Notes: generated from the sequence alone by a model not told the origin. A stretch of DNA of 60,870 nucleotides from CAZLBC01 sp964557575 (GCA_964557575.1 CAZLBC010000024.1:1-60870), one strand, 5' to 3'. Shown: positions 52,518-60,870, counted from the first letter of the stretch. Made by a program: numbers and translations.

Positions 52518-52546
52518 AAAAGGGCCGCCGGTGTGTCCGGCGGCCC
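52516..52546 (-). terminator. Intrinsic terminator of the sigma/anti-sigma/PDZ operon
   Basis: A perfect ten-base GC stem (GGGCCGCCGG, 52522-52531, with 52537-52546) is followed on the minus strand by six T (52521-52516). It lies about 55 bases past the stop of the PDZ gene and overlaps the last bases of glpD. On the plus strand no T run follows it. Confidence 0.75.
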
Positions 52547-52600
52547 CGGGATATGGCCCGCCAGCCCGTGGCGGGCACGCGGTGATGCGGGCCGCGGAAA

Positions 52601-54235
52601 TTACTCATTCGCGTGCCGTTCCATCTCCTCGATCGAACGGCGGAGTTCGTCGGTCTTGCGCCGCATCTCTTCCTGCATTGCGCGAATTCTCTCCTTGAGT
52701 TCCTCGAGATTTTCGCGCCGTTTTTCCCCGTGTTCTTCGGCCTTCTTTCGGGCCTCGTCCATGCGTTTGCGGATGTGAAACTTCATGTTGGGAGCGAAAT
52801 CGAACACCCGCCCGCCGCTTCCCCCCACGCTGACGTGGATACCGCCCATAATGCGCGCCACGTGGGGACGCACGTCCTCGGGCAGTTCGTCGAGGTTGTC
52901 CTCGGTGACCTCCCACTTTTTGTCGCCCTTCCGGACCACGATCTTCGCCGGCTCGTCGCCCGACTTGGTGATGGCGACGCTGACGCCTTTCGGGAGATTC
53001 GGCGTTTTTACCTTTCCGCCGGGCATCCGCGTGGGGGGATGGAAAAACCTGAGCCTGAGCTTGTCCTTGAAGTCCTCGGGGCGCATCTTCTCGATCCATT
53101 CTTTCCACTGCTCCGGGTCTCCCATCCGGCCCCGGAAGGGGAACGGTTTCTCCGGGGAGCGGAAGCCGAAACCGGGAGGGCGCGTGCCCGGTTTCACTTC
53201 GAGTTCCTTTTTTCTGCCCCCGCGGATCAGGGATATCTTCAGCGGTTTTCCCCCAGACTCGCCGACCGCCGCGACCAGGTCCGCGACCTTTTTGAGCTTT
53301 CTGCCGCCGGCTTCCAGGAGCACGTCGTTGGCCGTGATGCCGGCCTTCCCGGCCGGGCTGTCGTCGGCCGTTTCCTCGACGACCAGGCCGCTGTTTCCCA
53401 GCCGGAGTTGCTGACGCAGGGTTTCCCCGGCCTCACGGCAACTGACGCCCAGCCAGTAGCGCGTGGGTCCCTCGCGCCGCTCGGGTCGCTCGGGTCGCTC
53501 GGGTCTCCGGATTTCCCGATCCGTGACCTTTTCCGGGCAAACCGTGACGGTCTTTTTCCTGCCGCCCCGGCGCATCTCTATCTTCAGTCGTCCGCCCTTC
53601 GATTTCTGGACGGCCGCCACCAGGTCGCCGACGTGTTCGAGTTTTCTGCCGCCGGCCTTGACCAGGACGTCGCGGGCACTGATGCCGGCCTCTGCGGCCG
53701 GGCTGTCCTCGCGCACCTTCTCGACCACCAGGCCCTCGTTTTTGCCGAGTTCAAGCCGATCCCGCAGGGCGGGTGAGACGGGCGCGCAGTAGATGCCCAG
53801 CCGGTAGCGGCCGGTATCCCTGTGGGGCCTGGTCCTTGCGGCAATCCGTCGTGCCGGTGTAATGTGCATCTTCTTTTTCTTCCCGTCCCTGGTCAGCAAC
53901 AGTGGCATCTTGTTGCCGCCGGAATCCTCGATGATCTTCTTGAGGTCCGCAATGTCGGTGACCGGCTTTCCGTCCGCCTCGAGTATTATGTCGCCCTTTT
54001 TCAAGTCAGCCCGGGCGGCGGGGCCGCCGGGAATCACGTGGTAGATCACCATGCCCTTTCCTTCGGGAATGTCGAGTTCCCGGGCCAGTTCCGCGTCGAC
54101 CGGCCGGCATGCCACGCCGATCCAGAAGCCCCCGCCGGCCGGATCGGCTTTTTTATTATGCCGGTCGGCGAAGACATGCGGCGTCGCGGCTATAAGCGCG
54201 ATCGCCAGTGTCGACAGTGTCAGTATCCTCTTCAT
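52601..54235 (-). CDS. Exported triple-PDZ protein
   Basis: This 544-residue protein has a signal peptide (about 1-23) and three PDZ domains, near 36-128, 144-235 and 260-348, each with a GxxxG-type carboxylate loop (for example GMVIYHVIPGGPAARADLKKG, positions 61-81). Pro/Arg-rich linkers join them. A C-terminal region (about 365-490) is unassigned and the end (490-544) is a coiled coil. There is no protease domain. It would bind protein C-termini in the periplasm. It overlaps the anti-sigma gene by four bases, which suggests that it takes part in, or is the output of, that sigma system. Confidence 0.85.
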   Translation of the reverse strand: MKRILTLSTLAIALIAATPHVFADRHNKKADPAGGGFWIGVACRPVDAELARELDIPEGKGMVIYHVIPGGPAARADLKKGDIILEADGKPVTDIADLKKIIEDSGGNKMPLLLTRDGKKKKMHITPARRIAARTRPHRDTGRYRLGIYCAPVSPALRDRLELGKNEGLVVEKVREDSPAAEAGISARDVLVKAGGRKLEHVGDLVAAVQKSKGGRLKIEMRRGGRKKTVTVCPEKVTDREIRRPERPERPERREGPTRYWLGVSCREAGETLRQQLRLGNSGLVVEETADDSPAGKAGITANDVLLEAGGRKLKKVADLVAAVGESGGKPLKISLIRGGRKKELEVKPGTRPPGFGFRSPEKPFPFRGRMGDPEQWKEWIEKMRPEDFKDKLRLRFFHPPTRMPGGKVKTPNLPKGVSVAITKSGDEPAKIVVRKGDKKWEVTEDNLDELPEDVRPHVARIMGGIHVSVGGSGGRVFDFAPNMKFHIRKRMDEARKKAEEHGEKRRENLEELKERIRAMQEEMRRKTDELRRSIEEMERHANE

Positions 54236-54996
54236 TGTTCCGCTCCTTTCATTTTTGTCGTGTTTCGTGGTTGGTAGCCGGCGGGCTTGATGTCGTACGA
54301 GTCCACCGGCATGAGCAGTTCAGTTCCGTCGTCGAGCCGGCAGGGCATCAGTTCCCGCTGCCGCCGGACGGCATGTCCGCGTTCCTTGAGGGATCGGATA
54401 ACGCTGGCGGGTATGGGATCGGGCAGTGACGCGAACAGCGTTTCGTCGACGCGGTCCGCCTCGAGAATGGGCAGCGGACGCGTATCCTTTCCGGTCACCA
54501 GTTCCCAGGCGGGACGGGCCCCCTCCTGTTCGGCGGGCCGATCCTCCTTCGCGGTAGCGGTATCGACGGGAGGCGATTTGTGTTCGGCCGGGTGTGCGGT
54601 GTCGGTGTTGCCGCCGGCCGCGACGGCGTCGTTATGTTCCGGTTCCGTCGACATACCGGCGGTCGGGCCGGAGAAAAGAGCGCCCAGCATGAAGGCCGCG
54701 GCGAGAAACGCGGCCGCCGCCGCGGTCCGGGCCCAGCCCGGAATGCGGACGGTGTGCCGCCCGCTGTTCTCCGGCACGACCGCCGGTTTGCCGGTGTCGT
54801 CGCCGCGGGCGAGCCGGCCGATGCCGTCTCTCAGTTCGCGTTCTTCGAGGAAGGCCAGTGCGCATCTTCTCCACGCGTCCGGTTCCTCATCGAGCGCGGC
54901 CAGCACATCGCGGCGCGCCGTTCCGCGGAGTTCGCCGTCGACCAGGAGGTCGATCAGGTAGTCGATGTTCTCGTGTTGTCGTTCGTAGCGTATCAT
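54232..54996 (-). CDS. Putative anti-sigma factor (membrane-anchored)
   Basis: This 254-residue protein starts with a cytoplasmic helical region (about 1-75; YLIDLLVDGELRGTARRDVL) like the anti-sigma domain of zinc-free type, then one membrane helix (about 89-111), and a Pro/Glu-rich periplasmic part of about 140 residues. It overlaps both the ECF sigma gene upstream (ATGA) and the PDZ gene downstream by four bases, which is the classic sigma/anti-sigma setting. No HxxxCxxC zinc motif is present. The role as anti-sigma is inferred from the position and topology. Confidence 0.72.
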   Translation of the reverse strand: MIRYERQHENIDYLIDLLVDGELRGTARRDVLAALDEEPDAWRRCALAFLEERELRDGIGRLARGDDTGKPAVVPENSGRHTVRIPGWARTAAAAAFLAAAFMLGALFSGPTAGMSTEPEHNDAVAAGGNTDTAHPAEHKSPPVDTATAKEDRPAEQEGARPAWELVTGKDTRPLPILEADRVDETLFASLPDPIPASVIRSLKERGHAVRRQRELMPCRLDDGTELLMPVDSYDIKPAGYQPRNTTKMKGAEQ

Positions 54997-55571
54997 GGTG
55001 TTACCTCGAATATCTCCATCGAGATCAGCTCGGATCTCAACCGGCGCCGGGCACGGTGCAGTCGTGCTTCGACCGCGCTGAGACTTATGCCCAGGTGCCC
55101 GGCCAGTTGCCGGTAACTCCACTCCCCGGAATACTTGAGCATCAGTATTTCCGCGTCGCGGCGGGGGAGGTTGTTCAGGGCCAGCCGCAGCAGTTCGCGC
55201 CGTTCCTCGGATATCAGCCATGCCAGGGGATCCGGCGCCTGCGGTTTTGCGTCCGCCGGCCCGAGTCGCTCGCGGTAGCGGCCGACCAGTTTTCGGGTCC
55301 GTCCTTTTTTCCGGCGGTACAACTGGACCTGCCGCACGGCCACGCGATAGAGCCAGGGCGCCACCTTCCGGTGATCCTCGATCGGCGACCGCTGCCGGAT
55401 CGCGGCGACCGCGACTTCCTGCATGACGTCGTCGACGGCATCCGGCTCTATCAGCCGGGATCTGACGACGGTTTGAAGCCAGCCGCGGTGCTCGTCGAGC
55501 ACGGCGGCCCAGTCGATGGATTCGCTGTTTTCGCCGTGCTGCCCGGTATTCGGTTGAAACGGTTTCTTCAT
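54993..55571 (-). CDS. ECF-type RNA polymerase sigma factor
   Basis: This 192-residue protein is an extracytoplasmic-function sigma-70. Region 2 (about 22-90; DAVDDVMQEVAVAAI and the -10-binding PWLYRVAVRQVQLYRRKK) and region 4 (about 125-180; LPRRDAEILMLKYSGEWSYR, ISLSAVEARLHRARRRL) are clear. It would direct polymerase to its own operon and stress genes once the anti-sigma releases it. The leader has AT-rich sequence upstream. The 976 bases beyond hold no gene. No autoregulatory promoter could be fixed by eye. Confidence 0.92.
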   Translation of the reverse strand: MKKPFQPNTGQHGENSESIDWAAVLDEHRGWLQTVVRSRLIEPDAVDDVMQEVAVAAIRQRSPIEDHRKVAPWLYRVAVRQVQLYRRKKGRTRKLVGRYRERLGPADAKPQAPDPLAWLISEERRELLRLALNNLPRRDAEILMLKYSGEWSYRQLAGHLGISLSAVEARLHRARRRLRSELISMEIFEVTP

Positions 55572-55714
55572 CTGTACCCTTATTGTTGCCGCGGAGATTG
55601 GAATCTTGCCGGTGAAAATAAAAAACTATTATACCCGGTAGGTTTATCGGGGTCGGACCACAGTAACATATTATTTTATAGTACCTTGGCTTGTTTTTTG
55701 GGTCGGATACAGGG

Positions 55715-55752
55715 CTTAGAAGCGATTTTGACCCCCGAAAAACGCTTCTAAG
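55715..55752. repeat. Ten-base inverted repeat with 18-base loop
   Basis: CTTAGAAGCG (55715-55724) and CGCTTCTAAG (55743-55752) are perfect reverse complements. The loop is AT-rich with a C run. It could be a hairpin, an operator or half of a REP-type element. No T run follows. Confidence 0.55.
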
Positions 55753-56476
55753 GCAAGGCTGAAGGAAAAGGTGTCAGGAACCTTATCCCGTAACCGTTCA
55801 GGATGCCAAGGTTCAAACAACGGATCTCCTGCGATTGGCCTGTCATCAAAAACAACAGCATCCTGCGCCACCTTGCTTCCCGAAGCCGTTTCTCTCCCTG
55901 CACGCGGCAACGAAGCGGCCTTACCTTACCGGCCGGCTACTGCTCGACTCTCGCGTCTCACTGGCGCGGGCAACGGTTGAAGCCGGATTATGAGTCAACA
56001 GTCAAACCTTCATATCTCCGTCCCGCTTCGCCCGCCGTGAAACGTTACGAGTAGAGCAGTGCGCAATTGCTTCGCGTGTCTTGAGTGGGAATGTAATTCC
56101 ACGCGATGATGACATGCAGTGATGATCACTATTGATCGTAACGATTTTTCACGTCGCCGGTTCAATCCATCCGCTACGGCATTCGCGAAGCAAAATGGAT
56201 ACCGCTCGCGGAGCGGGTGATTTGCGTGAAGTGATTGCATCGCTGCGAATAACATGTTCATCCGTTGTATCCCGGCACATCCTCATTGAAGTTCACGTCG
56301 GCAGATCACCCGGAGCGAGTGGTTGCCGGCCGGTAGGCCGGCCGCCTGCAGACCGGCGCGCCGTGAGGAGCGACCATGTTTGCCAGGCAGGGTGACGGAT
56401 ATGGGACGACCGTTGTTTACTCTTCGATTACATCAATCAAAAGATATCGACATCCCGGCGCGGCGGTCGGTTTCGA

Positions 56477-56538
56477 GTTAAGTACGGATGTCCCCGGGAT
56501 ACGGCATTCGCGTTAACATAGTTAAGTATGGTGTCCCC
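56477..56538. repeat. Two copies of a GTTAAGTA(C/T)GG-TGTCCCC element
   Basis: GTTAAGTACGGATGTCCCC (56477-56495) and GTTAAGTATGGTGTCCCC (56521-56538) are direct copies 44 bases apart. The related phrase CGAATTGTG plus TGTCCCC occurs at about 21-40 of the window. They look like dispersed short repeats of the kind linked with REP or transposon debris. That link is inferred, not shown. Confidence 0.5.
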
Positions 56539-56547
56539 ACAATTCGA

Positions 56548-57369
56548 TCAGCCCGTCCCGGCAAGCGCGTTTTTGCGGTAGATGTCCCGGTTGAGCGTAC
56601 CCCAGCGGGAAAAGGCCCGCCACCGTGTCAGGAGAATGCCGAGAACGACGGTCACCGCCGTGCCCGTGAATATGGCGATCATGATCGCGATCTGGTACTT
56701 GATCGCGGTCATGGGTTCGGTGCCCCCCAGTATGATGCCGGTCATCATCCCGGGCAGGGCCACCAGGCCGATGGTGGCCATGGTGGCGATCGACGGCGAC
56801 AGTGCCGCTTCGACGGATGTGCGCAGATGCGGTCTGAGTGCCTCCGGGAGCGACGCGCCCATTGACAGGTCGTGGCGAAGGATCTTCTGTTTTTCCCGCA
56901 CGGATGTGTAGAAGGTGTTTATGCCGATCACGCTCGCCCGCAGGCAGTTACCCGCGATCATCCCCGCCAGCGGGATGAAGTACGCCGCGTCCATCAGGCC
57001 CGGCGTGCGAATAATCACGCCCGTAAAATAGAAGAGGGGAATACTCGTGCCTACCAGCAGCGCGACCAGCAGTTGCAGCAGGAAGGGGCGTATCCTGAGT
57101 TTGCACCGGCCGATGATGGAGAGGTCGGCGACCGTCAGCATCACCAGGAGCCACAGGAGATTCAGCCACCAGTAATTAAGCCTGAAAATCACCTGCAGGT
57201 AAAACCCCACGAACAGCAACTGCACCGTCATGCGCAGCATAGAAACGCAGAGGACGGAAAAGATGCGGACCCCGAATATGAGGATGATGCTCAGGGGAAC
57301 GAGCATCAGCAGGTAGCCGAGCGCGAGATTAAACCACGTGATACTGACGGTTTCCATCGCGGCGATCAT
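56548..57369 (-). CDS. fetB: FetB-like (UPF0014) ABC transporter permease
   Basis: This 273-residue protein has the FetB layout of about six or seven membrane helices, with the conserved IPLAGMIAGNCLRASVIGIN, GASLPEALRPHLRTSVEAAL and GLVALPGMMTGIILGGTEP. In Escherichia coli, FetAB is an iron exporter that relieves iron stress; other members may move metals or lipids. The ATG at 57369 overlaps the stop of the ATPase gene (ATGA). M5 is an alternative start. Length is near the usual 260. Confidence 0.88.
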   Translation of the reverse strand: MIAAMETVSITWFNLALGYLLMLVPLSIILIFGVRIFSVLCVSMLRMTVQLLFVGFYLQVIFRLNYWWLNLLWLLVMLTVADLSIIGRCKLRIRPFLLQLLVALLVGTSIPLFYFTGVIIRTPGLMDAAYFIPLAGMIAGNCLRASVIGINTFYTSVREKQKILRHDLSMGASLPEALRPHLRTSVEAALSPSIATMATIGLVALPGMMTGIILGGTEPMTAIKYQIAIMIAIFTGTAVTVVLGILLTRWRAFSRWGTLNRDIYRKNALAGTG

Positions 57370-58010
57370 CGAGCGGCGTCTCCGTTGAGGGTGATGAGCC
57401 GGTCCGCTATATCGCGCAGTGCCCGGTCGTGGGCCACGGCGAGAACGGTGGTTTCTTCCAGTGACGCCAGGAAATCGACAACGGCGGCGGTATTGTCCTC
57501 GTCGAGGGCGGACGAGACCTCGTCCAGGAGAAGAACGGGCCGTTTCAGGAGCAGGGCCGCGATTATCGCCGCCCGCTGCCTCTCGCCCCCGGAGAGGTCC
57601 CTGAAATCCTTGTCCAGCAGTGCTTTCGGAAGGCGAAACCGCTCCATGAGTTCGTCGAGATAGTCGGCGTCGAATACCAGGTCCCGGTTTCCGTGGTATG
57701 CGAAGGGGCGGGCCAGGACCCGTCGCACCGGTCCCTCGCCGGGCGCCGGTTCCTGCTGAACGAAGGCCATGCGGCGCCGCGCCTCCCATATCGTCTCGTC
57801 GGTCAGGGTGACGCCGTCGACCCGTATCTCGCCGGCGTCCTGCCGGACGAATCCCATGATGCAGTTCAGCAGCGTGGACTTGCCGGCGCCGGATTCGCCG
57901 ACGATGACCGCCTTCTGTCCCGCCGGCAGTTCCACCGAAAAGCCGGAAAAGAGGGTTTTTCCGTCCAGGCGCACGTCGAGATCGGATATGGCTATTGCCG
58001 GTTCCATCAT
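57366..58010 (-). CDS. fetA: FetA-like ABC transporter ATP-binding protein
   Basis: This 214-residue ATPase has Walker A GESGAGKST (38-46), signature LSGGERQRAA and Walker B VLLLDEVSSALD. It pairs with the FetB permease whose gene overlaps its stop. The start at 58010 (or the next codon) matches the family start MEPAIAISDLDV; an upstream ATG at 58064 with GGGGA ahead of it is possible and would add 18 residues. Iron export is inferred from the partner. The fetA and aroF genes are divergent, and the 215 bases between them carry no gene. Confidence 0.87.
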   Translation of the reverse strand: MMEPAIAISDLDVRLDGKTLFSGFSVELPAGQKAVIVGESGAGKSTLLNCIMGFVRQDAGEIRVDGVTLTDETIWEARRRMAFVQQEPAPGEGPVRRVLARPFAYHGNRDLVFDADYLDELMERFRLPKALLDKDFRDLSGGERQRAAIIAALLLKRPVLLLDEVSSALDEDNTAAVVDFLASLEETTVLAVAHDRALRDIADRLITLNGDAAR

Positions 58011-58225
58011 TGTCGGATTATACGCCGGGATGCCGCGAATTTCATTGCCTGGCGGTCTTTTCATGAAATCGTCCCCGACGCGAGATACAATAGTGCGTAA
58101 CCCGGCCACGGCCGGGGGTGTACTATGACCGGTTTTGTTGTACAATCCCGGTCTTTTCGACCGGCGCGGCGGCTGGGCGGTACCGCCCCGGCGTCATTCC
58201 CGTCGGCCGCGAGGTGAGCAGCGAC

Positions 58226-59572
58226 ATGAACAAGAACGAATGGTCCCCCGCGTCCTGGCAGTCCCGGCCCGTCGAGCAGGCCGTGGAGTACCCGGACCCC
58301 GAGATGCTCGAACAGACGCTCGTGCAGTTATCCCACGTCCCGCCCCTGGTAACGAGCTGGGAGGTCGAGACGCTCAAGACGCAACTGGCCGAAGCGTGCT
58401 GGGGGCAGCGGTTCCTGCTCCAGGGCGGCGACTGCAGCGAGCGGTTCGACGACTGCCGGCCCGAGCCGATCGCCAACAAGCTGAAGATACTGCTCCAGAT
58501 GAGCTTTCTGCTGGTGCACGGTTCCGGAATGAACGTTATTCGCCTCGGCCGTTTCGCCGGTCAGTACGCCAAGCCACGGTCCAGCGAGACCGAAACGGTC
58601 AACGGCCGGACGCTGCTGAGCTACCGCGGGGACCTGATAAACCGGAAGGAATTCTCCCCGGCGGCCCGGCGGCCCGACCCGGTGAACCTCCTGCGGGGCT
58701 ACGAGCGGTCCGCGATGACGCTGAATTTTATCCGCAGTCTCGTCCAGGGCGGCTTCGCCGACCTCCACCACCCGGAACAGTGGAACCTCGATTTCGTCGA
58801 GAAGGCCGAGCAGGCCGAGGAATACCGGAAGACCATCGACGCCCTGGGGGATGCCATCGGCTTCCTGGAGACCATCGCCCAGCGGCCCCTGAACGAGTTG
58901 ACCCGCGTCGATTTTTTCACCAGCCACGAGGCGCTGTGCCTTCCCTACGAGCAGGCCCAGACGCGCCACGTTCCCCGCCGGACGGGGTGGTACGACCTGT
59001 CGGCGCACTTTCCCTGGATCGGCAACCGGACCCGCGCCGCCGACGGCGCGCACGTGGAATTCTGCCGGGGCATCGCGAACCCCCTGGGGGTCAAGATCGG
59101 CCCCGAGGCGGCGCCCGACGAGGTGGTCGAACTGTCGCGAGTACTGAATCCCCGCAACGAGCCGGGGCGGCTGACGATCATTCACCGGTTCGGTGCTGAC
59201 GGTATCGCGGCGGGGCTTCCGCCCCTGGTCGACGCGATCCGCAAAAACGACCGGGTGGTCCTGTGGTGCTGCGACCCGATGCACGGCAACACCGTTCGCA
59301 CCGGCGACGGCATCAAGACCCGGAGTTTCGAGGACATCCTCGACGAACTCGAGCGGGCCTTCGCAATACACCGGAACATGGGCTCGCTGCTGGGCGGGGT
59401 CCACTTCGAACTGACCGGGGATGACGTCACCGAGTGCACCGGCGGTTCGGGCGGACTGACGGAGAAGGACCTCTCCATCGCGTACGAAAGCGACGTGGAT
59501 CCCCGGCTGAATTACGAGCAGGCCTTCGAGATGGCCCTGCGGATCGCCCGCCTCATGCGCGACGGGAGATAA
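58226..59572 (+). CDS. Class II (plant-type) 3-deoxy-7-phosphoheptulonate synthase
   Basis: This 448-residue enzyme starts the shikimate pathway by joining phosphoenolpyruvate and erythrose 4-phosphate. It is of the class II type found in plants, Mycobacterium and many bacteria. The metal Cys is C70 in GGDCSERF; RPEPIANKLKILLQM and GRFAGQYAKPRS follow; the later ligands lie in DPMHGNT, HFELTGDDVTEC and ESDVDPRLN. GAGGTGA lies eight bases before the ATG at 58226, which excludes the longer frame. No other aromatic amino-acid gene is near. Confidence 0.95.
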   Translation: MNKNEWSPASWQSRPVEQAVEYPDPEMLEQTLVQLSHVPPLVTSWEVETLKTQLAEACWGQRFLLQGGDCSERFDDCRPEPIANKLKILLQMSFLLVHGSGMNVIRLGRFAGQYAKPRSSETETVNGRTLLSYRGDLINRKEFSPAARRPDPVNLLRGYERSAMTLNFIRSLVQGGFADLHHPEQWNLDFVEKAEQAEEYRKTIDALGDAIGFLETIAQRPLNELTRVDFFTSHEALCLPYEQAQTRHVPRRTGWYDLSAHFPWIGNRTRAADGAHVEFCRGIANPLGVKIGPEAAPDEVVELSRVLNPRNEPGRLTIIHRFGADGIAAGLPPLVDAIRKNDRVVLWCCDPMHGNTVRTGDGIKTRSFEDILDELERAFAIHRNMGSLLGGVHFELTGDDVTECTGGSGGLTEKDLSIAYESDVDPRLNYEQAFEMALRIARLMRDGR

Positions 59573-59585
59573 AAAAAGGGGGACA

Positions 59586-60863
59586 TCAGTAGAGGGCTAT
59601 CTTGTTCGCCCCGTCGACGACGTTGATCTTCACAGCGGGATTATCCTCGATCCACCGCGCAACGACCGCCGCCGGATCCGCGGCCGGCACCAGGTGGGCG
59701 TCGGCGATCTGCGCGTCGGGCAGTTCCGAGTACATCCTGATGGCGGCCGTCCGCCTGATGAGTCGGGCGAACTTGTAGGGCTTGTGGGAAAACAGCTTGT
59801 AATCGCTCTCGATCGATTCGAGGACCTCGTCCAGCGGCAGGATCAGCCGGTTATAGAAGTTCTCGAGCGTCTGCTGCTCTCCGACCCCGTCGGGGCACGC
59901 GGCGAGAAAGAGGATTTCGCCCCCGTCGGTTACGGCGTTTTTCGTCAGTTCCAGCGCCCGCTGGGCGATGTAGAGGGACCCGTCGTTGGGGTGCCCCCCC
60001 GGCGAGACCACCAGGCGGTCGGTGGCGGCGACGGTGCGGGTGTTCCGCTCGTCGACAATCCCCAGTGCGCGGGCGGTGACCGCTTCGACGGGGCCGAAGC
60101 CGGCCCACTGGATTTCCCGGGCGGTGCTGATCGTGATAAGGCTGTACACGGGCCGATTGCCGGCGATCAGGTTCATCCCCTCGAGCTGATCGTCGGCGAG
60201 GGGGTTGTCCCGCCGGTCCGGGGACGGGTGCCAGGGGTGCCGCCCGAACGTGGACTTCCCGTCGAGCGCGAGCGCATGGTTCTGCTCGACGGTTGCGAAC
60301 GAGCAGATGCCGGGGAGGAAATTCTTTATCGGGTTTGAATACCCCGCGAAGTAGTGGCACTTGACGTCCGAGAGCACCAGGAACAGGTCGGCGTCGTCGG
60401 CCAGGGCGTTGTATGCCACCGCCGTCCCGCGCGACGTCGTTCCCCCGCCGCGCAGCCGGTCGTTTTCGCAGTCGTGCACGTGAATGTCGTGCGCCAGTCC
60501 CGCCGCCTCCGCGGCCCGCGCTATCTCGCCGGTAATGGCGCTGTTTCCGGGCGTCTCGGCCGCGTGGGTACCGGTGCACACGATAAACCGGACACGGTCC
60601 GCGGTGTCCAGAAGGGCAGCGAGGGCCGGAAAGATGTCTTCCGCCGGCATGTCCCTGGTCCCGTCGTCGGTCAGTACGCAGAGGGTCGATTCCGCGGCCG
60701 CCTTTCCGAATGCCGCGCATGCGGGCGTTTCCAGGACGGTGCGGATGCGGGAGGCGTTGTCCTCGCCGCCTTCCTGGTGCCACGGCCGGATTATCTCGGC
60801 GACGTTGCGGTCGGGTATCGTCAGCGGTATCGTGGTCTGTCCGTAGTGAAGCTCGATCTCCAT
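59586..60863 (-). CDS. LarA-family (nickel-pincer) racemase or epimerase
   Basis: This 425-residue protein belongs to the lactate racemase LarA family, which uses a covalently bound nickel-pincer nucleotide. Catalytic His are H100 (CTGTH) and H170 (CHYFAGYS). K180 (PIKNFLPG), ten residues after H170, fits the lysine that binds the cofactor, and H196 (VEQNH) sixteen further fits the nickel ligand. DDGTR at 66-70 fits the substrate/cofactor loop. The family now includes racemases and epimerases for several 2-hydroxy acids and sugars, so lactate is not certain. larB, larC and larE are absent from this window. It is convergent with the DAHP synthase gene. Confidence 0.88.
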   Translation of the reverse strand: MEIELHYGQTTIPLTIPDRNVAEIIRPWHQEGGEDNASRIRTVLETPACAAFGKAAAESTLCVLTDDGTRDMPAEDIFPALAALLDTADRVRFIVCTGTHAAETPGNSAITGEIARAAEAAGLAHDIHVHDCENDRLRGGGTTSRGTAVAYNALADDADLFLVLSDVKCHYFAGYSNPIKNFLPGICSFATVEQNHALALDGKSTFGRHPWHPSPDRRDNPLADDQLEGMNLIAGNRPVYSLITISTAREIQWAGFGPVEAVTARALGIVDERNTRTVAATDRLVVSPGGHPNDGSLYIAQRALELTKNAVTDGGEILFLAACPDGVGEQQTLENFYNRLILPLDEVLESIESDYKLFSHKPYKFARLIRRTAAIRMYSELPDAQIADAHLVPAADPAAVVARWIEDNPAVKINVVDGANKIALY

Positions 60864-60870
60864 GGAATAT

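Larger units (their letters stand above)
55572..56547. other. 976-base non-coding, repeat-bearing interval
   Basis: No gene is supported here: open frames are short, with no family I recognise. The sequence is lower in GC than its surroundings. It holds a ten-base inverted repeat (55715-55724 with 55743-55752), the phrase AAAAGGTGTCAGGAACC near 55767-55783, and two copies of a GTTAAGTA(C/T)GG-type element near its right end. This resembles short palindromic or mobile-element debris, but no transposase is present. It may also contain the promoter of the sigma operon. Confidence 0.6.

Noticed and set aside
57370..57789. Upstream extension of FetB into the ATPase gene
   Set aside because: The extension is an Arg/Gly/Pro-rich shadow of fetA; the membrane domain starts at 57369.
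1..60870. rRNA, tRNA or CRISPR arrays
   Set aside because: I searched by eye for TPsiC-loop and anticodon patterns and for regularly spaced repeats and saw none; a tool run could still find a divergent tRNA.

Overview
This 60,870-base, GC-rich window is a bacterial chromosome segment and looks like part of a metagenome-assembled genome. It holds one run of 100 N (20181-20280) and no rRNA, tRNA or CRISPR array that I could recognise. The gene content suggests a Gram-negative bacterium of the PVC group, most likely Planctomycetota or a close relative. The clues are a MoxR/DUF58/DUF4129/DUF4159 operon, a zinc-ribbon MotA/ExbB-like protein, a GspG-like domain inside another protein, a GntR-LacI chimeric regulator, a tripartite RND pump and lipoprotein signals. 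That placement is an inference from gene families only.

Layout. (1) 52-757: a PIN-toxin/ribbon-helix-helix antitoxin pair with a well-formed promoter/operator. (2) 775-13244: ten minus-strand genes, mostly overlapping, running DUF4159 protein, AdkA-like/deoxyribosyltransferase-like fusion, two zinc-finger membrane proteins flanking a polytopic membrane protein, DUF4129, DUF4350, MoxR ATPase, DUF58, SpoIIM, RDD. (3) 13445-18391: a HAD remnant, a GntR-type regulator, and a one-carbon group (formate-tetrahydrofolate ligase, pterin-dependent methyltransferase) with YjbQ. (4) 18550-30876: the translation cluster nusA-infB-DUF503-rbfA behind a strong promoter and a long leader, then an HhH-GPD-like protein with a lysine-rich tail, hisG, a giant TPR lipoprotein and the YebC regulator. 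(5) 30920-37755: a TetR regulator with an RND efflux system (TolC-like, adaptor, permease). (6) 37785-41937: a polysaccharide locus made of a GT2 synthase, a HlyD-like adaptor and a TackOD1 signalling protein. (7) 42242-49398: HEAT-repeat protein, a membrane/RhaM fusion, a TraB/TIKI-like protein with an embedded pseudopilin domain, and a three-gene MotA/ExbB-type motor operon. (8) 49685-55571: glycerol and glycerol-3-phosphate dehydrogenases, then a sigma/anti-sigma/PDZ operon. (9) 55572-60863: a gene-free stretch of about 1 kb with repeats, a FetAB-type transporter, class II DAHP synthase and a LarA-family racemase.

The most interesting candidates are: the motor operon, whose two different B-type subunits include only one with the membrane aspartate; the TackOD1 protein, which has lost its phosphoacceptor aspartate and GGDEF signature and sits beside a polysaccharide synthase; the adenylate-kinase-like/deoxyribosyltransferase-like fusion with a damaged P-loop; and two odd fusions (RhaM on a membrane domain, GspG inside a TIKI-like protein). 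The N gap is flanked by identical 55-base copies, and collapsing it restores the nusA frame, so it is probably an assembly artefact.
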